A stretch of 64,000 nucleotides of DNA from Humulus lupulus. Lineage: Eukaryota > Streptophyta > Magnoliopsida > Rosales > Cannabaceae. This document shows positions 55,446-64,000 of the stretch, piece after piece. A program made the position numbers and the translations under genes. The first letter of the stretch is position 1, and each line of letters starts with the position of its first letter. The notes beneath the pieces are model-generated. The model saw only the letters and a program-made list of their open reading frames with translations, had not been told where the DNA came from and made no database searches. The stretch spans positions 139,551,701-139,615,700 of the forward strand of contig NC_084795.1 in NCBI RefSeq assembly GCF_963169125.1, written 5' to 3'.

Positions 55446-56041
55446 TTATTCTTGGTTGGCAGAAGTAGACTCGGCCTCTTCTCCTTTCTCCTCCTCGCCA
55501 CCCGCCTCCAAGGTGGTGCCCGTGGTCACCTCTTCTTCAGCCAATCGAGCCTTCCATTTGTTCAGAAACTCCTTTTCCTTGTCCATTAGGAATGAGGTAT
55601 CGATCTTAGGATTATGCAACAACATTTTGTACATGGCTCGGTCAATGGCCCATTCGTTCTTGACAATGAAATCCTCGAGCATACATTTCTTCTCGTCCTC
55701 AACGATTTCGTAGGAGATGCCCTTCTCCTCTTTAAGGTGCTCGATCTCAGCCTTGGAAGCGTCGAAGTTCGCTGTCTTGGTGTCAAGCTCTACCTTCAGA
55801 CGACTGGCTTCAGTCTCAGAGGAGGAAAGTTTATTCAGGGTAGCTTTGAGGGCATCCTCGACCTTAGCCTAGGCTTCCCTGGCCTCTCTGAGAAAATTTT
55901 CGGCTTTGGACTGGGCTCCCTTGGCCTCTTTCAAGTTGTCCTCAGCCTAGATTCGAGCTTAATGAGCATCATTAGCCAGTTTCTCGCCAATCATGACCTG
56001 GAGGATAGCAGGATGAATTGGCGCATAAATCCAAGGAGAGC
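55446..56041 (-). pseudogene. Last exon of the element C antisense gene: coiled coil and acidic tail
   Basis: The best-preserved exon: PIHPAILQVMIGEKLANDAH, an Ala/Lys/Glu heptad region, KAEIEHLKEEKGISYEIVED, the block YKMLLHNPKIDTSFLMDKEK, then EEEVTTGTTLEAGGEEEKGE and a stop at 55446. The pattern hydrophobic-N-x-D-x-(x)-F-L recurs in A (SNKDLNLDFL) and B (NQDKNFSIM). Two in-frame stops lie in the first third. Confidence 0.75.
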
Positions 56042-56773
56042 CTAAAAGGAAAAATAACAACAGTTAGCAATAGGAAAATAACTAAAAATAAAGAGATAAA
56101 TGAGTAAAATAGACTCACAGAAACCCCGAGCTCCAGCGACTGGTCGAAGAGAGTCGTGGTGTTTTCTCCCCTCACGAACCTCCACATGTTGTCGTCGAGG
56201 TTGCTAAAGGATTGGCCAGTTTGCGACAGTAGGTCGGAGCACAGGTCGTCTCCTAAGGCTCCAACCTCATTCGCCAAAGGGTAATTTGGCATATGTGGCA
56301 TGGCGCAAAACTTGCGAACCACAGTTGGAGTAAGAGCACCCACAGTCTTCGATGCCTTGTGCTCCATAAATGTTTTTCCTTTATCCCTAGTGAAGACTTT
56401 ACTAGGGGGAGGATGAGGAGGTGGAGTCTTCTTCTTTGGGGGAGAAGGCGTCCTGGTCTTTTTCTTGCTGGGGCCAGCCTTCGAGGTCACCAAAGGAGGG
56501 TCCTCGGCAATCCTTGCAATCTTAGAAGAAGGAATATCCTTCTTCAAAGACCTGCGACCCCGCTTGCTACCTCGGGCCTTGGGTGGAATCCCGAGGATGT
56601 TGTTGAGGTCTGAGTCCATATCACCTGAAAAACAAGAAATTTTTTTTAGTAACTAGATTTCTCAATGAGATCAAGAATGGTTAGTATGGAAACCTAACTG
56701 GAAGATTCCTTCGAGTTTAGCTTGGGGACCAGGAGATTCCCTTATCTTTCGAAGATTCTAAGGGAGTATCCTA

Positions 56774-59017
56774 TGTTGGAAATGTGCCCTGAAAGCATAT
56801 GTAGTAGAAATTGTTTTAGGAAATAAATAAATAAATTGAATTTGTTATGCATATATTTTATGGACTATATTATTCTATGATAATATTATGTAAATATCAG
56901 GAAAATTCCTAAGTTCATATATGTGATCTCAAACACGTATTGGTACAGGAGGATTGTGTTTGAGATAAATGAACTTGAATAGTTCGCAGTAAAATAAAGT
57001 TATGGAATCTTTAGATTAATTACTACAAGTACGGTCCACTAGTATTATGAATACATGTGATCTAGATCCGGATCACTAGTGTGGTAGGACACTTTAGTGG
57101 AGGTGCTTTATATATTAGAGAATATATAGAATTGGACCAGATATGTTTATTAATACTTAGTTAAATACCGTTTCAAAGTATTAATTAAATATATCAACTG
57201 ATGATCATATACAAATAGATCTTAATCCTGAAGTTACTATGAACTCCTGTTTTTGTTATATGAGTTCTTTGATTCACTTGTTAGGGTCTGTCAGAATGAC
57301 CAGGCTAGAAACTTTTGTTTTGGGAACTCATTAATGTAAATGGCTGGGGACATAGTATACAGATATGGAATCTATGCCTTCTTGCAAGAGATTGAATGAT
57401 GGTTCTCTTAAGGGTTGACTTTTGGGACTGAAAGGTTATTGAACTCAAATTCATAATTTAGTTATGAATTAACCTTCACTAGTAGAGTCAATGGTACTTA
57501 AGGAAACAAGAGATAATTAAAAGGGTAAAACGGTAATTTTATTCCCGATTAATTATGAACCATTATTAGAGGGTCAAGTTGTATGCAATGATTATATCAA
57601 TGGACGCTTTATGATTATAAAGTACTCAGTAAATGAAATGTCTATAATTACAAGAGTGCAGTCTCATATTTATAGTGGAATAATCATGAGATTAATAAAT
57701 TAAGATTATTTAATTAAAGAGTTTAATTAATAATCTCAAATTTATTGGAGCTTGGAATTATAGGTCCATAGGTCCTCATAGTGGCTCTATCAATACTATT
57801 CAAGGTAAGAGTTGATAGGAAGGGAAAATAGTTTAAAGACATATTTAAGAAGAAATTTGTTCTTCAGGCCAAATATGCAATTATATGATAATAGTGATTA
57901 ATTAATTAATTACAAATTAGTTGTAGTTAATAAAATTAATTAATATTTAATTATTGTATAATTTTTGAAATTATATTAAATAATTAAATTAATTTTGAAA
58001 TTTAATTAAATAATTAATTAATTATAATTTTTGAAATTATAATAAATTAAATATTTATTTTTGAAAATTTTGGATTTAATTAATTGGTATAATTAATTAA
58101 ATATCTTTATTTGAGTGGGAGATAATAATCTGATAAGTTCAAATTGGATTTGAATTTAAAAGATTAATATTTATTCAAATAATTAATTATATTTGATAAT
58201 TAATTAAAAAGATAATTAATTTGAATTCAAATTTGAATTAGTTATCAAGTTGTTAGATCTTATCTGACAAAACAGTTTGAATAAATAATTAAATAAAAAT
58301 TGAAAAAAACAACATCTCTAAAATTAGGGAGGCTACATGTGCACACACAGTCCATGGATTATGTGTGGCGTGTAGGGCATTTTCAGGGATGAGATTTTCA
58401 TTTTTATTTATTTAATTAATTAATAAATGGATAATTCAAAAATTGGTTTTTGATTTTTTTCATTAATAGAATAATTAATTAATTAAAAAGTAAATTGTAA
58501 AATAGTTACAGATTTATTTTTTAAAATTTGAATATTTTCTTTTAAGTATGACTAATCAGAAAAATATTCAGATATGTGTGTGTGAGACAACTCTGAACAT
58601 TCGCTCTGTGAAAGATAGAATGATAGTTTTCTCTCCCTGAAAATAAAGAATCAATTCTCAGGCCCATTCTCTTGATCTCATGTGTTGAGTACATCAAGTG
58701 GAATCACAAATAAACTATCCTTCATTCTCTAAGTGCCCACACATTTCTTGAGGTGTAGAGAACGCTTTGGAAGATCTTGGTGTGAGTACGTGGGAGCGGC
58801 TTGGATAGGAAGATCGTTCTAAATGCGAAAAGATAGCAAGGACACTTGATAAGCTTCAAGAGGTATGATTTCTATTATTATCTTGCTTATGATTAATGTA
58901 TGTATATTAATGGATCCGCATATTTAAAGGTAGTTTAAATATGTTACAAAAATTTTGTTGTACACTGGGCCAACCACACCACCATTCCGCTGCATATTAG
59001 GAAACTCATTCCTAACA
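56774..59017 (+). mobile_element. Solo LTR, copia Angela-like, perfect TSD TCCTA
   Basis: 2244 bp from TGTTGGAAATGTGCCCTGAAAGC to GGAAACTCATTCCTAACA. TSD TCCTA at 56769-56773 and 59018-59022. The end word CCGCTGCATATTAGGAAACTC and the AAGATCTTGGTGTGAG word match the 469-2370 LTR; most of the body matches the inverted copy at 46590-48834. It lies in an intron-exon region of the antisense gene. Confidence 0.95.
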
Positions 59018-61317
59018 TCCTATTGATAAGTGGGGGATAACCTAGACAAATCCCTATAGTCGTTGGTTCTGTATTGGACCGCTATCCTTTCCCACACCTC
59101 GTTCAAACTATGAATTCTCCTAGCCAGCTATCATCCCTATGAATTCTAAATCTACACCCGACCAAATAAAAAAGTTGTTTTGGGAATTTTTAAAGAGAAA
59201 GGGACACTAGGCTCATATTTTAAGAGGGTTGGAGACCACATGGACATATCCAACACAACTTTACCCCAAACGAGCTTGGAGACGCTTCGTGTCGGGCTTT
59301 GCTACCCGAACTAAAAGGCTCTGCTAGCTTCAGGCTCAAATCCCTCTTTTTCTTCGAAGGACGAGGAGGGCGATGTAGAGGGACGTCCTCCCATCAAGCA
59401 TACTTATGGATGGAGGAATCATCGATGGACTCGTTCCCACCAATGAGCTTGCAGAGGCGTAGTTTATCCTCGTGCAAAAGATAGAGGAGGCATCGCTGGC
59501 CATAAGGGAGCTTCAACATCCTTTCCCTTTGATTGGCCATGCCCTGAGTGGGTTTTGGGCGATCGTAGTTAGCTGAAGAGGACAAAAAGGAGTGAGTGTT
59601 CGACCTTTAAAAGTAAAAGAAGTAAAAATTGTTTGACAGAAAACTTACGAGGTCATTGGAATGAGAGAAATTTGGATTTTGCAAGGCTGCTAGTCCAGAA
59701 GAATAGCCTCTTAAAGTTAGGATGATGGTGGGGATATCCTCAAACAACATCTTTTCCCGAGGCCACCTGGAGAGATAATAGAATCTGTCTCCCCTTTTGC
59801 TCGAGTGGGTTTACTCTTCAAGTAGAAGAGGTATAGGATCTTGTATGGGGAGGGATCTTCTCATTTCATCTCGTGGTAGACCGACTTTAGTGCCGCCAGA
59901 ACTTAGTAGGAGTTAGTTTGGAGTTGGAAGGGGGCTATACTGTCGGTAAACGTCCTAAAATACGCATTCAAGGGCAGGAGTGCCCCAGCTCATATATGCT
60001 CGCGACTCCAGGCCGCAAGCTTAACCTTTCTCTTGGGTGCATCCTTACTTGGAGCGTAGCAGCTTCTTTTAACAACTTTAGGAGTTCGATAGGTGATCTC
60101 CCCGGAAAGTTTTAGGCCATGACAAGATAGTGTGTCTGATATCTATCATGTGGTACGAACGGTACTCTTGCACAAATCTACCTCAAAGAACTATCCTTGG
60201 AGAGTGGGGATAGAAGAAAGAGGAGAGGCGTTTGAAGGATGTTGGCTCGATGAGCTAGCCATGAACTCAAAAGAAAGTTGATCTGGGGTATAGTCTATGG
60301 TAACTTTTAGGTGTAGAACTAAAGGGATTGGACGGATCTCGAGATCTGGGTATGTGGTAAATCACAATATCATTCGTTTCCTCTCTTAGACCTCGATGAT
60401 TTGACGTCGAAAGTGTGCTCGGATGTCTTCTCGATGCAGACGTTCCTCGTGCTCCTGGATTAGGCGTTGGTTTCGAGTGAATGGAGATTCAGATCGAGGA
60501 GAAGGGGGATGGTACAGGATTGCAAGCTCAGGTCCCCACCGATTCACTGAAGACTGTGACATCTAACTGGAAAGAAAAAGGTGAGGACCTGCTACTTCGA
60601 AAGGATAAGGATGAAAAATCGAGCTCAAAAGCTCGAGACAAAAGGATTAAATAAGATAAGTAAAAATTATCAAAGCTCGAAAGTTTGAGACTGAAGACTC
60701 AAAATGAGCAAGAAAACCAAAATGACCAAACTGAGCTGGTACAAGTTCGGGACATCAAGGGTAATCCCAGGTATGGAGTGGGAGGTTAATTATAATAAGA
60801 ATCATCATGTTTTTCAAGGGAAGGTGGAGAGTTACTCAAATAGGGACTGTCATTGGAAAATGTGCACTTAAGCCCTATTTTTAAACCCCTGGTCCTTACT
60901 CTATACGAAACCTTCATGTAACCCTTTTAAAACCCAGAAAAGATGTACCATTTATCTTTATAATTTACCTAAAAAACTCTTTTTTACCATCTTTATGCTA
61001 AATTAATGGATTAAACCACCTTTTTTTTCCTAGAAATTTTCAAGAACCTAACCAAGAACCAGTTCAAGCTTACACGTAGAAAACATCAAAGAACTTACAC
61101 GTAGGAAGCTAATGAGGAGATCAAAGGGCCGACTGGTAGTATCAGTGCAAGGAAATCCTCGGAAACTCATTTTTGAAAGCAGAATGAGTGAGGAATTGGG
61201 AGATTGAAAATTCCCTTCGGTTCTTCTTCGAAAGCATGTAAGAATTTGGGCTCTGGTTCAATGTTTCTTTTCTAAAAGCAAAAGGTGTGTAAATGAGAAT
61301 GGAGAGACGAATGGAAG

Positions 61318-61325
61318 TTTAAATA
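61318..61325 (-). promoter_or_regulatory. Candidate TATA box of the antisense gene in Tat element C
   Basis: The minus strand reads TATTTAAA, followed about 30-35 bp later by CATTCTCATTTACACACC, a likely start region. A donor CTACGT|GTAAGT follows at 61098 and an acceptor before the ATG at 60562. The layout equals that of element A. Confidence 0.55.
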
Positions 61326-61563
61326 GGCACAAAGGTGGCATTGGCAAGTTAATACGAGCCTTTGAAACAGGTATGATCCAACACGCCACATTTGCTTTTG
61401 AAAAATGGCGGCAAAAAGCAGAATGTGAAAAGTCATGTGCACTTGAGTATTCTTGACATGCAATCCCAAGACAACACGTGTCCATACTCGAGTGTGGAAG
61501 GTGGGCACATTTCTCGAAAGTGAAGATCAAAAGTTTTCTTCTCATTGGACTTGAACCAACACT

Positions 61564-61578
61564 TTTGAGGGGGCAAAA
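61564..61578 (+). other. Polypurine tract of Tat element C
   Basis: TTTGAGGGGGCAAAA ends directly at LTR2. It is similar to CTTGGGGGGCAAA of element A and confirms that LTR2 is the true 3' LTR of the internal region before it. Confidence 0.85.
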
Positions 61579-62318
61579 TGTTACACCAAAATTTCTAGAT
61601 TAAGTAAATGACCTTTGAATGTAGGCTCGTAAAAGCATAAGCTTGAAGTAAATGAATTTTTACAATGCACTTGTGAAAATTATCATGGAATGTCATAGCC
61701 ACATGGTTATAAAGCTGCCATCAGCATTCAAGCATGAGTTCCAGGCTCGAAGGCATTAACCTTCTCTGAAGGATGAGCTCGACAAACTTAGCAAGGGAGG
61801 AGGAAGCAACAACTGGAATGATGAACTCAAGGTTGTGAGTGATGTCGAAAGCATGTTGAAGTGATGTGCAAGCTTGATGACGTGTTTTCCATATGAAAAA
61901 GTTGTTAGGAAATCCCTATTTCTTTGGGATTAGTTAAGACCATGAGTCAAATCCCTAATTTTATGGGATCTTTATTTAAATAATGCATTTAAGTCATATT
62001 ATTATTATTATTCAAATATTAATTTGAATTTGAATATATGTTCTAATTTACCTAAATTAGGGGAAGATATTCTTGTAACCAGATCTATAAATAGCTTGGA
62101 TCTGGTCATTTGTACGGAGGCACAATTGGGTATTAGAAAAGACTTAGCCAAATTACTTTCACTTGAAGCTTTTACACAGAGTTCATAATAACAGTGACTC
62201 ATGGACGTAGGCAAATTATAAAATACTGAACCAAGTTAAAAATCTTTGTCTTTTCTTTTCTTCCTAATTAATTATTTATTGCTCTACATAATAAAGTTGA
62301 CAAAAAATGGCATCAACA
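61579..62318 (+). repeat. LTR2 of Tat element C
   Basis: TGTTACACCAAAATTTCT...GGCATCAACA, 740 bp, with TATAAATA at 62086-62093. It is followed by primer-site-like and gag sequence instead of host DNA, so it serves as 3' LTR of the first unit and 5' LTR of a second. Confidence 0.93.
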
Positions 62319-63026
62319 GTTTGGTTCTTTCTTTGAGAGAATTAACCAATTCTTCCTATTGTTCAGTATAAAACCTCATGCGTAACAACAATGGTTGCCC
62401 TGAACATCCCTGGAACTAGTGGGCGACCATTACCTCAAATCCTTGAGGAGCGTACTCCACGAACTTTGGACCATCCCCGAAGGCCTGGTAAACAACTCAT
62501 TGTGGACCAGAGCCCTGATGAGGGGAGTGCCTCATCCTCTTCTAGAAGACGGCCTTGCCAGAATCCTAGGTCTGATGAGGATTTATCCTATAATCCTGAA
62601 AGATACGTGCCAATAGTGGAGCTATAAAATCATAGGTTGCGTTAACAGCTGGCCGAGGCTACACAGATAAGTGAGGAGATGGCAAGGCGAGTTGCTGAAG
62701 TTCAAGCACCACCCCAGAGGATCAAGGGACAACCTCGAGGGAGCACGATTGCCAGGATGGCTGAAAAAAGGGCCCAACAGGCTTAACCAAGGCCTAGGGA
62801 AAACACCAGAAATAATCGTCCTGGGGAAACTTCTCAGAAACTTGTTAGGAATAACCCAACAGGTAGTGTTCCTGCAGAAACTGGGAATAACCAAGCTCCC
62901 TTGATAGCTCGGGGTGATAACCTAGAGCCTGCTAGGAATAACATGGAGCCTGCTTGGGTTATTCCTAAGGCCTGGTATAACTCCACGAATTAAGGACCAT
63001 CCTCGAAGGCCTGGTAAACAACCCAT
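62319..63026 (+). mobile_element. Second, truncated copy of the 5' internal region of Tat element C
   Basis: Repeats 45932-46580: primer-site remnant (62322-62339), then a 78-codon frame 62391-62627 (MVALNIPGTSGRPLPQILEE...), which keeps the ATG lost in the first copy. Later comes EEMARRVAEVQAPPQRIKGQ. Near 62983-63026 the segment CTCCACGAA...GGCCTGGTAAACAACCCA repeats 62453-62500 before an abrupt change to LTR sequence. Confidence 0.85.
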
Positions 63027-63083
63027 TCTTAATTAATTGTTTATTGCTTTACATAATTAAGTTGATAAAAAACGATGTCAACA
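63027..63083 (+). repeat. LTR3 stub: 3' end of a third LTR of Tat element C
   Basis: TTCTTAATTAATTGTTTATTGCTTTACATAATTAAGTTG...GATGTCAACA matches the last 55-60 bp of LTR1 and LTR2, and is followed directly by the TSD ATATT. The rest of this LTR is deleted. Confidence 0.88.
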
Positions 63084-63088
63084 ATATT

Positions 63089-63311
63089 CATATTAAATAA
63101 CAACAAACATTATAAATACATTATATGTAAGTATCGTATGTGTACAAATAGTATGATTGTGCAACTACATAAGAAATTAGAATACCATTTCTCTTTTATC
63201 AAGAATAAGCCAGGTTCTTCTCTAATTATTAATGTGTAATTTGAATAACATCATAAATATTTTATACGTTAAATATGATAGTTTGTGATCTAAAATGTTA
63301 TCATATATATA
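63089..63311. other. AT-rich flanking DNA, nothing recognised
   Basis: No open frame or repeat of note; it contains the host DNA immediately beyond the TSD of element C. Small TATATA runs lie near 63302. Confidence 0.5.
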
Positions 63312-64000
63312 GGGTAAATACTCATTTTTACCTTGTGTTTTATTGAAATACACAATTGATACCATATGTTTATAATAATGATTATTCAGTACCCTTTATT
63401 TGCAATTCGTACTAGTTTGGTACCCTCCGCTGGAATCTACTCAACCCAAATTTCAAGTATGACCATTTTACCCCTCCTTTCAATGATTTATTTGGTCTTA
63501 TTTTGTTTTTGTTATTTTAAAATGATTTTAAAATATTTTATGATTAATAAAACAAAAAAATATTTTATAAATTAATCAATAAAAAATAATATAAATTCAT
63601 TTTAAAATAAATATATTTAATAAAACTACTTTAATTAATTAAATAAACATAAACATTTTTAATTCCAAATAAAATTTAAAAAAAAAAAAACAAAAACCAA
63701 TATTTTGAAATTAATTAAGGTAAACTAAAAGCCTAATAATTTTTTAAAGTTGTAATTAAACTATTCTGTTTGAATTTACTTAAAAATTTTGCTTTTAAGT
63801 TTAGGGTGTTGATTTTGATTTGTGGGTTTAAGTTTAGGTGTTATATTTAATTTTAAATTTTTGTTTACTTTTAATTGATTGATTTATAAAATTATTTTTT
63901 TGTTTTTTTTATTAATTCAAAAAATATTTTAAAATAACAAAAATAAAAGAAAATCAAATAAATGATTAAAAGGAGGGAGCAATATGGTCATATTTAAAAT
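63312..64000. repeat. Large imperfect inverted repeat, probable left part of a foldback DNA transposon
   Basis: The arm at about 63455-63600 (GTATGACCATTTTACCCCTCC...ATTTATTTGGT...TTGTTATTTTAAAAT) is the reverse complement, with mismatches, of about 63850-64000 (...AGGAGGGAGCAATATGGTCATA). The loop of about 250 bp is AT-rich and lacks an ORF. The likely outer end is GGGTAAATACTCATTTTTACC at 63312. GGGTAAA-type termini are known from Mutator-like non-autonomous elements, so this is a candidate. The right end lies beyond the window, so no target duplication can be checked. Confidence 0.65.

Larger units (their letters stand above)
55446..61290 (-). pseudogene. Antisense extra gene of Tat element C, multi-exon, interrupted by a solo LTR
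   Basis: On the minus strand: untranslated exon 1 (about 61290-61099), intron 1 (61098-60567, GTAAGT...TTTCCAG), exon 2 with ATG at 60562 (MSQSSVNRWGPELAILYHPP, stop after 58 codons). Degraded transposon-type domain pieces include YYLSRWPREKMLFEDIP and LAALQNPNFSHSNDL. An intron at 59648-59573 is followed by NYDRPKPTQGMANQRERMLK. The solo LTR interrupts at 59017-56774, then acceptor TTTTTCAG at 56625, exon MDSDLNNILGIPPKARGSKR, intron 56118-56042 and a long coiled coil (LKATLNKLSSSETEASRLKV) ending in MLLHNPKIDTSFLM and an acidic tail (55446). Some stops, but the exon structure is clear. Function unknown. Confidence 0.78.
45191..63083 (+). mobile_element. Tat element C: Ty3/gypsy retrotransposon with three LTR copies, TSD ATATT
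   Basis: A plus-strand element bounded on both sides by ATATT (45186-45190 and 63084-63088). Order: LTR1, primer site, gag, protease, RT, RNase H pair, integrase, antisense gene, polypurine tract, LTR2, a second primer site and gag start, then an LTR end stub. Two copia-type solo LTRs lie inside. LTR1 and LTR2 (741 and 740 bp) differ clearly, roughly a tenth of positions, indicating an old insertion. Frames are broken by many stops, mostly of the Trp-to-stop or Gln-to-stop type. Confidence 0.9.

Noticed and set aside
1..64000. Host protein-coding, tRNA or full-length rRNA genes
   Set aside because: Every frame of note could be assigned to retrotransposon sequence or to its complement; no cloverleaf with polymerase III boxes other than the 5S-like block was seen by eye.

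Overview
This window is plant nuclear DNA made almost entirely of LTR retrotransposons nested inside one another. I found no cellular gene, rRNA gene or tRNA gene. The evidence is the LTRs (TG...CA ends, 5-bp target-site duplications), tRNA-primer sites, polypurine tracts and broken gag-pol reading frames in the Ty3/gypsy order gag-PR-RT-RH-INT. Three plant lineages are recognisable: Tat-lineage gypsy (dual RNase H, extra antisense gene), Tekay/Del-like chromoviruses (LTRs of 2.0-2.6 kb starting TGTAAYG), and Ty1/copia LTRs of 1.8-2.2 kb starting TGTTGG that resemble the Angela lineage. The setting is gene-poor heterochromatin of a flowering plant, probably a eudicot. The species cannot be fixed from this sequence alone.

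Layout. (1) 1-2370: the 5' end (leader, primer site, LTR) of a minus-strand copia element whose body lies left of the window. (2) 2371-15740: Tat element A, minus strand, with an antisense gene on the plus strand at 3254-6660; its 3' LTR was hit by the copia element. (3) 15741-28371: the 3' part of a chromovirus (integrase and chromodomain remnants plus 3' LTR). Its LTR is split by a young, apparently non-coding 8970-bp element (17697-26666, TSD GGCCG), whose leader carries a 5S-rRNA-like block. (4) 28372-29905: a plus-strand Tat gag-PR-RT fragment (D), ending abruptly at a junction. (5) 29906-45114: Tat element B, minus strand, with a truncated antisense gene and no 3' LTR. Three solo LTRs cut it: 32430-34277 (copia), 36428-38835 and 40267-42669 (chromovirus type, inverted to each other). 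(6) 45191-63083: Tat element C, plus strand, bounded by a perfect TSD ATATT. It has three LTR copies (full, full, 3'-end stub) and a second partial 5' internal region, and holds two 2.24-kb copia-type solo LTRs. (7) 63084-64000: flanking AT-rich DNA with a large inverted repeat that looks like the left part of a foldback DNA transposon.

None of the elements has an intact gag-pol; stops, frameshifts and catalytic substitutions occur throughout. The most unusual feature is the antisense gene carried by the Tat elements. In A and C it has its own TATA box just inside the 3' LTR, an untranslated first exon, a long first intron, further GT-AG introns of 76-78 nt, a domain resembling the putative gypsy-type transposon family, a coiled coil and a shared C-terminal pattern. 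The nesting order, oldest first on the left side, is D, then the chromovirus, then A and the 8970-bp element, then copia inside A.
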